DNA from: Paraburkholderia sp. ZP32-5
GTDB lineage: Bacteria; Pseudomonadota; Gammaproteobacteria; Burkholderiales; Burkholderiaceae
Direction of reading: 5' to 3'
DNA length: 64,000 nucleotides
Assembly: GCF_021390495.1 (NCBI RefSeq)
Contig: NZ_JAJEJP010000002.1
Coordinates: forward strand, 2,232,001-2,296,000
Shown: positions 35,997 to 44,675 of the stretch, piece by piece
Layout: the number at the start of each line of letters is the position of its first letter
Position numbering within the stretch: position 1 is the stretch's first letter
Position numbers and translations under genes: made by a program
Notes under the pieces: model-generated
Seen by the model: only the letters and a program-made list of their open reading frames with translations
What the model was told of the DNA's origin: nothing
Database searches by the model: none

Positions 35997-37317
35997 CCTG
36001 CGCTTCAAGGTCGCGGTCGTTTTCTCGGCCCTGACGATCGTGCTTCTGATCGCGCAGGCGCTCGGCGTCAGGTTGTTTGCCGAGGCGCAGGAAGAACGCC
36101 TGATCGCCGCGCTGATTCACGACGACATCGTCAGCGTATTGCGCGGCTACGACGCGAATCCGGCGCTCTGGCCGCCATTCGACGAGCGCATGCACGGTTA
36201 CGTATCGACCACGGACAAGCCGCCCGTCACGCTGCCGGCTTCGGCCGCGTCGCTGCCGAACGGCACGCACGAGATCATCGTCGACGGCCGCGAGATTCAT
36301 GTGGCGGTCGTGCCGTTCGGCGGCTCGCGTCTTTATCGCGTCTACGATTTCAGCGCGTACGAAAAGCATTTCAAGACCGTGATCGACGCGCTGATGGCCG
36401 GCACCGGCGCGTTCGCGCTGCTGACGATCTGGCTCGCGTATGCGTTGTCGGGCTTGCTGGTGCGCCAGGTCGCCGGTCTCGCGCGGCAGGTCAAAGCGCT
36501 GCGGCATGAGCGCTCGGCCTCGATCAATCCCGGCAAGTTCGATGAAGCGGAGCTGGTCGGGCTGGTCGACGCGTTCAATGACTATCATCGGCAAATGTCC
36601 GACATGATCCAGCGCGAAAAGGAATTCACCGGCGACGTCAGCCATGAACTTCGCACGCCGCTGACCGCCATCAAGACGAGCGTCGAATTGCTCGGCGACG
36701 ATCCGGTGATCGGCGACAAGTCTCGCGCGCGGCTCGCGCAGATCGAGCACGCCGCCGATCACATGCGCGATATGGTCAACGCGCTGCTGTTGCTCGCGCG
36801 CGAGGAGTCGCCGGAACACACGCAATCGCAACCGCTTGCCGCGTTGGTTCGGGAGGCGCTGCAACCGTTCGCCGGCACACTCGCGGCCAAGGGCGTAAGC
36901 GCCACCGTCGATATCGATGGCGCAGCGCGGGTCGATGTGAATGCGCACGCGCTGCAGATCGTGCTATCCAACCTGATCGACAACGCCACGCGCTACACGA
37001 CGAGCGGCAGCGTCCGCATCGGATGGAGCGGCATGCAGTTGCGGATCGACGACACCGGCGCGGGCATCGCGGCACAGGCACTGCCTCACGTGTTCGATCG
37101 CTTCTATCAGGCTGATCAGGCTGCCGAGTCGCGCTCTCAGGCACGCGGTTATGGGATCGGGCTCGCGATCGTCCGCAAAATCTGCGCACGCCATGGCTGG
37201 ACGATCACGATCGACAGCGAACCCGGCCGCGGTACCTCGGTGTCGCTTGCACTGCCGTGTACGGCCACGCCTCGCGCCGGCCAGTCGTTGACGAAAATTT
37301 CACAGGCTGGTGCGTAG
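35986..37317 (+). CDS. Sensor histidine kinase (CzcS-like)
   Basis: A 443-residue membrane kinase. A first membrane segment (about 8-28) is followed by a periplasmic sensor of about 110 residues and a second membrane segment (about 140-160). Then come the phospho-accepting H220 in GDVSHELRTPLTAIKT, the N-box SNLIDNATRYT, DDTGAGI and GYGIGLAIV. The sensor is presumed to read periplasmic metal, but no obvious metal-binding cluster is visible. Confidence 0.88.
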   Translation: MRRSLRFKVAVVFSALTIVLLIAQALGVRLFAEAQEERLIAALIHDDIVSVLRGYDANPALWPPFDERMHGYVSTTDKPPVTLPASAASLPNGTHEIIVDGREIHVAVVPFGGSRLYRVYDFSAYEKHFKTVIDALMAGTGAFALLTIWLAYALSGLLVRQVAGLARQVKALRHERSASINPGKFDEAELVGLVDAFNDYHRQMSDMIQREKEFTGDVSHELRTPLTAIKTSVELLGDDPVIGDKSRARLAQIEHAADHMRDMVNALLLLAREESPEHTQSQPLAALVREALQPFAGTLAAKGVSATVDIDGAARVDVNAHALQIVLSNLIDNATRYTTSGSVRIGWSGMQLRIDDTGAGIAAQALPHVFDRFYQADQAAESRSQARGYGIGLAIVRKICARHGWTITIDSEPGRGTSVSLALPCTATPRAGQSLTKISQAGA

Positions 37318-37371
37318 CATCCAGGTCCGGTGCCGTCCCAACGGACGGCGGCTCGACTCACGGATGCCCGA

Positions 37372-38769
37372 ATGCGCTACACGCCGCTGCTTGCCTTGAT
37401 ACTGCTGACGGGTTGCGCAACCTACCATGCGCAACCGCTCGCACCAGACGAACTCGCCCGCCAGTTCGAAGCACGTTCGCTTACGAGCGCCGAACTGCAT
37501 GGCTGGTTTTCGCGCGAACTCGGCCACGACGTCGAACCATGGCCGCCGGCACATTGGGACCGGACCTCGTTGACGCTCGCCGCGTGGTACTACAGCCCCG
37601 CGCTCGACGTCGCGCGCGCACAGTGGAGCACGGCGCGAGCCGGCATCGAGGTCGCCGATGCGATTCCGAACCCGGTGTTGCAACTGCCGTTCGAATATAC
37701 GACGCCCAATCCCGGTCCGGGTTTGCCCATCACGACCGGCCTCGCACTCGATATCCCGATCGAAACCGCCGGCAAGCGCGGTTACCGCGTCGATCAGGCG
37801 TCGCATCTATCCGAATCGGCGCGCCTGAATATCGCCAACGAAGCATGGAAAGTGAGCGGCCAGGTACGCGATGCGATGCTCGCGCTGTACGCCGCGCGCG
37901 AACGGGAAACATGGCTTTCGCGCAAGGCCGATGCGATGCAGGCTATCGTCGCGATGGTGCGCAAGCGTCGCGCGGTCGGCGAGAATGCCGGTCCTGATGT
38001 CGATACCGCATTGGTCGCGGAGACTACGGCGTTGAGCGATCTCGCGTCGGCCCGCATCGCAACGCAGGACGCGCAGGCCCAGCTCGCTGCCGCGATCGGC
38101 GTGCCGGCGGCCGCGCTCACCGACATCCCGATCGATTTCGGCGCGCTTGCGACGATGCCCGCAGCCCCCTCCGATCTCGACGCGCGACGCGATGCGGTCC
38201 TTCATCGCGCGGACCTGCTTGCATCGCTGGCCGACTACGCGGCCGCCGAATCGGCGCTGCAACTCGAAGTGGCGAAGCAATACCCGGACCTCCATCTCGG
38301 TCCCGGCTACACGTACGACACCGGCACGAACCGGATCGCGTTCGGCATGGCCGGCATCACGCTGCCCATCTTCGACCGGAACCAGGGCGGCATTGCGCAG
38401 GCCGACGCGAAGCGCAAGGAAGCGGCCGCGCGCACCGCGGCGCTACAGAACGGAATTCTCGGCGAGCTCGACCATAGCCTCGCGCGTTATCGTGCGAACC
38501 TCAACGCGCTGCCGGTCGCGAAAGCGCGGCTAAGCGCGGCACGCAAACTACGCGATAGCGATGCGGCGGGGTTTGCCGCCGGCACCGTGGATCGTCTGAG
38601 CGACACGCAAGCGAATGCCGACTATACGGCCAGCGAAATTGCGTATCTCGATGCGCTCGTCGCCGCGCGGCAGGCAGCCGATGCGCTCGAAGACACGATG
38701 CAACTTCCGCTTGCTGCCGAAGACCGCGTGCCAAACGCGGCGCAAATCGAACGGGGGGTACGGAAATGA
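37372..38769 (+). CDS. RND outer-membrane efflux lipoprotein (CzcC/TolC-like)
   Basis: A 465-residue outer-membrane factor. The ATG at 37372 gives a lipoprotein signal with lipobox LTGC (C about 17). Two repeats of the TolC family long-helix/beta-strand pattern follow, including NPVLQLPFEYTTPNPGPG and GITLPIFDRNQGGIAQADAK. Its stop overlaps the adaptor start by 4 nt. It forms the exit duct of the tripartite metal pump. Confidence 0.87.
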   Translation: MRYTPLLALILLTGCATYHAQPLAPDELARQFEARSLTSAELHGWFSRELGHDVEPWPPAHWDRTSLTLAAWYYSPALDVARAQWSTARAGIEVADAIPNPVLQLPFEYTTPNPGPGLPITTGLALDIPIETAGKRGYRVDQASHLSESARLNIANEAWKVSGQVRDAMLALYAARERETWLSRKADAMQAIVAMVRKRRAVGENAGPDVDTALVAETTALSDLASARIATQDAQAQLAAAIGVPAAALTDIPIDFGALATMPAAPSDLDARRDAVLHRADLLASLADYAAAESALQLEVAKQYPDLHLGPGYTYDTGTNRIAFGMAGITLPIFDRNQGGIAQADAKRKEAAARTAALQNGILGELDHSLARYRANLNALPVAKARLSAARKLRDSDAAGFAAGTVDRLSDTQANADYTASEIAYLDALVAARQAADALEDTMQLPLAAEDRVPNAAQIERGVRK

Positions 38770-39854
38770 GGCACCGGTTGCGGTATTTCCTTACGCTAGT
38801 GGTCGTGCTCATCATCGGCATCTGCGTGTATGCCTATAGCGCGTTCGATGCTTCGGCGTCTGCGCGGGCCGACTCGCCGACAGCGACAGTTGCAGCGCAA
38901 CCGTCGGTGCAGACCGTCAACGGCGAGACCGTCGTGGTGGTTAGTCCGGACGCGCAGCGCGCGAGCCATATCGAGGTGTCGCCGCTCGCGACCAGTCGCG
39001 TCGAACACACGCGTTCCGCCTACGCGACGGTTGTCGATCTGCAACCGCTGTTCGATCTGCGCAACCGGCTGGCATCCGCGCGCGCGGATGCCGAATCGCT
39101 CGCGACGCAGGCCAGCAATGCCCAGGCGCAATACGCGCGCAGCCGCGCGTTGTTCGACGACGATCGCAACATGTCGCGCAAGAGTCTGCAAGACGCGCAA
39201 ACGGCGATGCAAGGCGACGACGCCCGGGCGCGTTCGGCCCACTCGATACAGGAAGGACTCGACGCGATGCTGCGTCAGCAGTTCGGCGACACGCTCGCGA
39301 ATGCGGCGAGCGCCACGGCATCCGATCTGTTCGAGCGTCTGCTGATGGGTCGTGCTTCTATCGTGCGCGTTACATTGCCTGCGGGTGCAGCCGGTGAAGC
39401 AGGCGAGTCTGGCGAAGCCCCACCGAAGGTCACGGTCGATGCACCCGATGGACAACGTATCGCCATGCAATGGCTATCCGCTTCGCCGACGGCCGATCCG
39501 GCGGTGCAGGGACAGGCGTGGCTATACACGACCGCTCGCGCGCTTCCGGTCGGCATGCGCACGACCGCTCATCTGCCGACAACGCAAGAGCCAGCGACAT
39601 CGCTAGTGATCCCGGCGCGCGCGGTGCTGTGGTATGGCGGACAAACATGGGTCTATATGAAAACCGCCAACGATCGCTTCACACGCCGCTTCGTGTCCGC
39701 ATCGACCGACGACGATCAAGACGTTGCGGTCACCACAGGCTTCCATGCGGGTGACGAAGTCGTCACGCAAGGCGCGCAACTGCTGCTCTCGGAGGAACTG
39801 AAACCGCAAGGCATCGCGACGGTCTGCAAGGACCCGCCCGAGTGCGACGACTGA
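38766..39854 (+). CDS. RND periplasmic adaptor (membrane fusion) protein
   Basis: A 362-residue protein with a single N-terminal membrane anchor (RYFLTLVVVLIIGICVYAY). A helical hairpin (about 90-160) is short and the lipoyl halves are poorly defined. The beta-barrel and membrane-proximal parts are clear at the C-terminus (PARAVLWYGGQTWVYMKTANDRFTRRFV, VTTGFHAGDEVVTQGAQLLLSEEL). It couples the outer-membrane factor to the permease. It overlaps the upstream gene and lies 28 bp from the permease gene. Confidence 0.85.
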   Translation: MRHRLRYFLTLVVVLIIGICVYAYSAFDASASARADSPTATVAAQPSVQTVNGETVVVVSPDAQRASHIEVSPLATSRVEHTRSAYATVVDLQPLFDLRNRLASARADAESLATQASNAQAQYARSRALFDDDRNMSRKSLQDAQTAMQGDDARARSAHSIQEGLDAMLRQQFGDTLANAASATASDLFERLLMGRASIVRVTLPAGAAGEAGESGEAPPKVTVDAPDGQRIAMQWLSASPTADPAVQGQAWLYTTARALPVGMRTTAHLPTTQEPATSLVIPARAVLWYGGQTWVYMKTANDRFTRRFVSASTDDDQDVAVTTGFHAGDEVVTQGAQLLLSEELKPQGIATVCKDPPECDD

Positions 39855-39882
39855 TCGCACCGCCCTACTCATCCCGTCACTC

Positions 39883-42800
39883 ATGCTCAACGCGATCATC
39901 CGCTTCTCGCTGCGCTCGCGCGGCGTCATCTATGCGCTCGCCGTGATGGCGGCCGGTTATGGCCTTTACTCGCTGACGCACGCGCGGCTCGATGTATTTC
40001 CAGAATTCGCGCCGCCGATCAGCATCGTGCAGACCGAAGCACCGGGCCTCACCAGCGAGCAGGTCGAAACGCTGATCACGCAACCAGTCGAAAACACGCT
40101 CGCCGGGCTCGTGGGCCTGCAATCGATGCGCTCGAAATCGATGCAGGGGTTGTCGGCGATCACGCTCGTGTTCAACGACCACGCGAGCGTGATGCAGACG
40201 CGTCAGCTCGTTTCCGAACGGATCAGCGCACTAGCAGGCACATTGCCCGCCGGCGTCCGAGCGCCGACGCTGCTGCCGCTGACGACCGCGACCAGTGTCG
40301 TACGTACGATCGGCCTCACGTCGAAGCATCGCTCGCTAACCGAGCTGTACGACATCGCGCAATGGACGTTGCGGCCGCAATTGCTCGGCGTGCCCGGCGT
40401 CGCCGATGCGATTGTGTTCGGCGGCGACGCACGACAGATGCAGATCCAGGTCGAGCCGGACAAGCTGATGCGATACGGACTGTCGATTGGGGATGTTGTC
40501 GCGGCGGCCCGTCAGTCGACCGGTGTGCGGGGTGCCGGCTTTATCGAAAACGCCAATCAACGCATCGCGATCGATGCCGATGGCCAGTTGACGACCCCCA
40601 CCGCGCTCGCCGGCATCGTGCTGCGCTGGAGGAATGGCGCGGCGGTGCGTCTCGGCGATGTCGCGACCGTCACGTGGGCGAGCGCGCCGCCGGTCGGCGC
40701 CGCGTCCATCATGGGGCGCCCTGGTTTGATGATCGTGCTGGAAAGCCAGTACGGAACGAATACGCTCGCGGTCACGAAGAACATCGAAGCGACCATCGGC
40801 CAACTCGCACCCGTGCTGGAAAAACAGGGGGTACAGCTGGACGCCGATGTGTTTCGTCCAGCCAGTTTCATCGATGCATCCGTGCGGCACCTGCGCACCG
40901 CGCTCATGATCGGCGCGGTGCTCGTGATCGCGGTGCTGTTTCTGTTTCTGCTCAACGTCCGCACAGCGTTGATCTCGGCCGTTGCGATTCCGCTGTCGCT
41001 GCTCGTCGCGATCATTGTGCTGACCTCGTTCGGCGTGAGCCTGAACACGATGACGCTCGGCGGACTCGCGATCGCGCTCGGCGAAGTTGTCGACGACGCA
41101 ATCATCGACGTCGAGAACATCTATCGACGCTTGCGCGAGAACCGCATGCTCGCCGCGCCGCTGCCGGCGTGTCGCGTCGTGCTGCGCGCGTCGCTGGAGG
41201 TACGCAGCGCGGTCGTATTTGCCACCTTTATCGTGATGCTGATCTTTCTGCCGGTGCTGACGCTGGGCGGCGTCGCGGGCAAACTCTTTGCGCCGCTCGG
41301 CATCGCATACATGCTGTCGGTGCTCGCGTCGCTCGCGGTGGCGCTCACGCTCACGCCCGCGATGGCGCTCGGGCTGCTCACACGTGCGCCATTGCCCGCG
41401 CACGAGCCGCGCTTCGTCGCCAGCCTGAAGCGGCGCTACGTGGTGCTGTTGCGCGCAATCGAGCGGCGCGCAAAGACGGTCATCGCGATCGTCGCGGTGA
41501 TGTGCACTGTGGCGCTTGCATCATTGCCGTTGCTGAGCGGCGATTTTATTCCGCAACTGCGCGAGGGGCACTACATCGTGCACATGGGGCTCGCGCCTGG
41601 CACATCGCTCGCGGAATCGATGCGCATCGGTACGCAGGTATCGAATGCGCTGATGCGGGTGCCAGGCGTACGACTCGTCGCGCAACGCGCGGGCCGCGCG
41701 TACGGCGTGATCGATCCGACCGGCGTGCAGCTGTCTGAATTCGAAGTGGGCCTCGCACCGAGGAGCGCATCGGCACAGGACGACGTGCTGCGCCACATAC
41801 AACGAACGCTCGCTCGATTCCCAGGATTGACGACGTCGGTCAATACGTTTCTGGTCGAGCGCATCGACGAGACGATCTCCGGCGTAACGGCGCCGGTCGT
41901 GGTCAACGTATTTGGCGACGATCTCGACGTGATCGACCGCAAGGCGCAGGAAATCGCGCGGCTACTGGGCACGATTCGCGGCGCCGCGAGCGTGCGAGTG
42001 GAATCGCCGCCCGGTATTCCGGAGTTGCAGGTCAAGTTGAACGCCGCATCGATGAGCCGTCTGGGCTTTCGGCCTGGCGATGTGCTCGACGCGATCGAAA
42101 CGGCATTTCAGGGTACATCCGTTGCGCAGATTCATGACGGCAGCCGCAGTTGGGATGTAACGGTGACGCTCGCCCCCGACGCGCGGCGGCGCCTCGATGA
42201 CATCGGCGCATTGATGCTGCGCAATCCGGAAGGACTGGCGGTGCCGCTGCGCGAACTCGCGACGATTCGCGAAGTGTCCGGGCGCTACCAGATCTCGCAC
42301 GACGGTGGACGCCGGATGCAGACGGTGTCGATCAACCTCGGTAGCCGCGCGGTCAGCGATTTCGTCCGCGATGCGAAGGCGCGTGTGCAGCGCGAGATCG
42401 TGATGCCGCCCGGCACCTATGCGGTGTTCGCGGGAGAAAGCAAGGCACGCGCACAGTCGCAGCACGATCTGCTCGCCTATGGCGCGATAGCGCTCGCCGG
42501 CATCGTACTGCTGCTGTTCGTCGCGATGAAGAGCCGGCGCGCGGTCATGCTGGTTCTGTTCAATCTGCCGTTCGCGCTGGTGGGCGGCATCGCGAGTGTG
42601 TTTGCCGGCGGCGCCAATCTGTCGCTCGGCAGCATGGTGGGTTTCGTTACGCTGCTCGGCATCTCGCTGCGCAATTCGCTGATGCTGATCAGCCATTACG
42701 AGCATCTTGTCGAAGCGGACGGCTTGCCATGGGATGTCGACACCGCCGTGCTCGGTGCGTCGGAACGGCTGGTGCCGATCCTGATGACCGCGCTGGTGAC

Positions 42801-42969
42801 CGCGCTCGCACTGGCGCCACTCGCGTTGACGAGCGGCGCGGCGGGCAATGAGATCGAGGGGCCGATGGCGGTTGTGATCCTTGGGGGGCTGGTGACGTCG
42901 ACGGTGTTGAATTTGTTGGTGTTGCCGGGGTTGGCGGTTCGGTTTGGGCGGTTTGGGGGTGGGGGGTGA
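39883..42969 (+). CDS. RND efflux permease, HME/CzcA-CusA-like
   Basis: A 1028-residue permease with the 12-helix RND topology. The N-terminal [36 protein letters not shown] matches the heavy-metal-efflux branch. The proton-relay helix 4 contains [16 protein letters not shown]. The second half has [23 protein letters not shown]. The last ~30 codons shift to a G/T-rich composition ending GRFGGGG. Substrate ions (Co, Zn, Cd, Ni or Cu) cannot be fixed from sequence; context favours Co/Ni. Confidence 0.9.
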   Translation: MLNAIIRFSLRSRGVIYALAVMAAGYGLYSLTHARLDVFPEFAPPISIVQTEAPGLTSEQVETLITQPVENTLAGLVGLQSMRSKSMQGLSAITLVFNDHASVMQTRQLVSERISALAGTLPAGVRAPTLLPLTTATSVVRTIGLTSKHRSLTELYDIAQWTLRPQLLGVPGVADAIVFGGDARQMQIQVEPDKLMRYGLSIGDVVAAARQSTGVRGAGFIENANQRIAIDADGQLTTPTALAGIVLRWRNGAAVRLGDVATVTWASAPPVGAASIMGRPGLMIVLESQYGTNTLAVTKNIEATIGQLAPVLEKQGVQLDADVFRPASFIDASVRHLRTALMIGAVLVIAVLFLFLLNVRTALISAVAIPLSLLVAIIVLTSFGVSLNTMTLGGLAIALGEVVDDAIIDVENIYRRLRENRMLAAPLPACRVVLRASLEVRSAVVFATFIVMLIFLPVLTLGGVAGKLFAPLGIAYMLSVLASLAVALTLTPAMALGLLTRAPLPAHEPRFVASLKRRYVVLLRAIERRAKTVIAIVAVMCTVALASLPLLSGDFIPQLREGHYIVHMGLAPGTSLAESMRIGTQVSNALMRVPGVRLVAQRAGRAYGVIDPTGVQLSEFEVGLAPRSASAQDDVLRHIQRTLARFPGLTTSVNTFLVERIDETISGVTAPVVVNVFGDDLDVIDRKAQEIARLLGTIRGAASVRVESPPGIPELQVKLNAASMSRLGFRPGDVLDAIETAFQGTSVAQIHDGSRSWDVTVTLAPDARRRLDDIGALMLRNPEGLAVPLRELATIREVSGRYQISHDGGRRMQTVSINLGSRAVSDFVRDAKARVQREIVMPPGTYAVFAGESKARAQSQHDLLAYGAIALAGIVLLLFVAMKSRRAVMLVLFNLPFALVGGIASVFAGGANLSLGSMVGFVTLLGISLRNSLMLISHYEHLVEADGLPWDVDTAVLGASERLVPILMTALVTALALAPLALTSGAAGNEIEGPMAVVILGGLVTSTVLNLLVLPGLAVRFGRFGGGG

Positions 42970-43030
42970 TTGGGGGCTGGTTGATGGGGAGATGAGGGGT
43001 GTTGTTGTTTGGGGGAGAGGTGGGTGCGGT
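42900..43030 (+). other. G/T-rich, nearly C-free stretch
   Basis: Between 42901 and 43020 about 86% of bases are G or T, with many runs of four to six G. It covers the 3' end of the RND permease gene and the adjacent spacer, and could form G-quadruplex in DNA or RNA. Confidence 0.7.
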
Positions 43031-43046
43031 GTTTTCTCCTCTCTCC

Positions 43047-43078
43047 TTTGAAGCTTTGATGCTTTGATGCTTTGATGC
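43047..43078. repeat. 8-bp tandem repeat, four units
   Basis: TTTGAAGC followed by three exact copies of TTTGATGC. It lies between the permease gene and the immunity gene. Confidence 0.85.
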
Positions 43079-43093
43079 CTTGTTGCTCGCTGT

Positions 43094-43843
43094 TCAACGC
43101 GGGCTCTGTTTGCGGCGTTCGGGTTTTAGCATGGAATAGTTGCGAGTCAGGATAACGGCCATTAAGACCGCTGTTTTGAGCTCGTTCTCATCCGCAGCCA
43201 TTGGATCGGGGTCGCCGAACGCCAGCTCCACGTCTACTGTGAAACGGCTCGTCGGCTGATCTGAAGCACGATAGCGATAGCCATGTAGCCGAACCTGTGG
43301 AGGCGTTGCTCCGATGTCATTGCCGGAGCGCCGGTTGCCACGGCTGTCGATCCAGTATCCGATGTCGAGAGGGAACAAGTCTTCCAGGGTCGAGCGGGAG
43401 ATTCCCTCCATCAGCGGACTGAACCAGATCGTGAAGCTGGTCGGGACCTGCCTGACCTTAGTGGGGGCGGTTGTGTAATCGAGTGGGTCGGCCGTTACGA
43501 ATAGAGCAATATGTGCACGCGGAAAAGCGGGATTCTCGAAAGAATACTTTGTACTCGTGGACCCTCTACGAGGGGCGGCGGCAAAGTTCAACCCGAATAT
43601 CGTGTGTGCGGGATCGAACGACTGGTCATCCCGGAGGATCGCAATTGCCGTTGTCAGTATCCTGAGTGCCATGTCGCGCTGTGCGTCGGTAACTGTCTGT
43701 GTCATGTCAATCTCTTGCTCCGACGAGCTTGAGGGCGTCGACATACTGGGCTGTGCATGTACCGGGATTGCGAACGAGAGGATTATCAACGTTCTGCCAG
43801 TAAGCCTGGACCACTTCCGCGCAAGCGTAGGCGTCGTCTTCAT
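43094..43843 (-). CDS. T6SS immunity-like protein, duplicate copy (candidate periplasmic)
   Basis: A 249-residue protein from the ATG at 43843, or 203 residues from the ATG at 43705. The long form begins with a signal-peptide-like segment (GRTLIILSFAIPVHAQ); AAGAG lies 8 nt upstream. The rest is closely similar to the next gene along its whole length (MTQTVTDAQRDMALRI, DLFPLDIGYWID, LHGYRYRAS, SRF-VDVEL-FGDPDP, LKPERR). No known family was recognised. Upstream of and overlapping its start is a remnant of the toxin C-terminus, so this is a tandem duplication of toxin tail plus immunity gene. Confidence 0.7.
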   Translation of the reverse strand: MKTTPTLARKWSRLTGRTLIILSFAIPVHAQPSMSTPSSSSEQEIDMTQTVTDAQRDMALRILTTAIAILRDDQSFDPAHTIFGLNFAAAPRRGSTSTKYSFENPAFPRAHIALFVTADPLDYTTAPTKVRQVPTSFTIWFSPLMEGISRSTLEDLFPLDIGYWIDSRGNRRSGNDIGATPPQVRLHGYRYRASDQPTSRFTVDVELAFGDPDPMAADENELKTAVLMAVILTRNYSMLKPERRKQSPR

Positions 43844-43877
43844 AGAATTGGCTCTTGTAGCGGCTTCAGAACTGGCC
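43707..43877 (-). pseudogene. Orphan toxin C-terminal remnant
   Basis: In the toxin reading frame this stretch encodes SQFYEDDAYACAEVVQ through GTCTAQYVDALKLVGARD and then stops at 43707-43709. This is about 85% identical to the last ~50 residues of the VgrG-linked toxin. A TGA at 43866-43868 interrupts the frame and no start or upstream toxin domain is present. It is a leftover of the duplication that created the second immunity gene. Confidence 0.82.
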
Positions 43878-43925
43878 TGGTTGCAGGTTCATTGTCCCGC
43901 TCCCCAACACGCTGCTGCTCGCTGC

Positions 43926-44675
43926 TCAACGCCGACCTTGCTCTCGGCGTTCAGGTTTGAGCGCGGAATAGTCACGACTCAGGAGAACGTCCATCAGCAC
44001 TGGCGTTTTGCGTGCGTTCTGCCTCAGATCCTGGGGGTCGGGATCGCCGAAAGTCAGCTCCACGTCTACTGGGAAACGGCTTGTCGGCCGGTTCGAAGCA
44101 CGATAGCGATAGCCGTGCAGAAGGATGTGCGGCGGTACCGCCCCGATGTCATTGCCGGCTTGTCGGTTGCCGTCGCCATCGATCCAGTATCCGATGTCAA
44201 GTGGAAACAGGTCTTCCAGCATTGAGCGCGTGATCCCCTCCATCAGTGGACTGAACCGGATCGTGAACGCCGTTGGAACCCGTTTGGCCTTCATGGGATC
44301 CGTTGTGTGGTCGAGTGGGTCGGCCTTTACAAGTAGAGTGATGTGCGTACTTGGAAATGCTGAATTCTCGAAGGAATATTTCGTACTCGCGGAACCTTTT
44401 CGACCGATCGCAGCAAAATTGAGGCCGAATATCGTTTGTGCGGGATCGAACGGTTGATCGTCGCGCAGGATCGCCATCGCTGTCCCCACTATCCTGAGCG
44501 CCATGTCGCGCTGTGCGTCGGTAACTGTCTGTGTCATGTCAGCCCCTTGCTCCGACGACCTTGAGGGCGTCGACATATTGGGCTGTGCATGTCCCGGGAT
44601 TACGAACGAGAGGATCACCAGGGTTCTGCCAGTAAGCCTGAACAACTTCCGCGCATGCGTAGGCATCTTCTTCAT
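43926..44675 (-). CDS. T6SS immunity-like protein (candidate periplasmic), overlaps toxin gene
   Basis: A 249-residue protein from the ATG at 44675, which has AGGAG 8 nt upstream. It begins MKKMPTHARKLFRLTGRT, then a hydrophobic LVILSFVIP and a GHA-Q cleavage site, which together read as a signal peptide. This start lies 137 nt inside the 3' end of the toxin gene in another frame. An alternative ATG at 44537 is 1 nt past the toxin stop, has AAGGGG upstream, and would give a 203-residue cytoplasmic form. The gene pairs with the upstream HExxH toxin as its likely immunity protein. The fold was not recognised. Confidence 0.72.
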   Translation of the reverse strand: MKKMPTHARKLFRLTGRTLVILSFVIPGHAQPNMSTPSRSSEQGADMTQTVTDAQRDMALRIVGTAMAILRDDQPFDPAQTIFGLNFAAIGRKGSASTKYSFENSAFPSTHITLLVKADPLDHTTDPMKAKRVPTAFTIRFSPLMEGITRSMLEDLFPLDIGYWIDGDGNRQAGNDIGAVPPHILLHGYRYRASNRPTSRFPVDVELTFGDPDPQDLRQNARKTPVLMDVLLSRDYSALKPERREQGRR

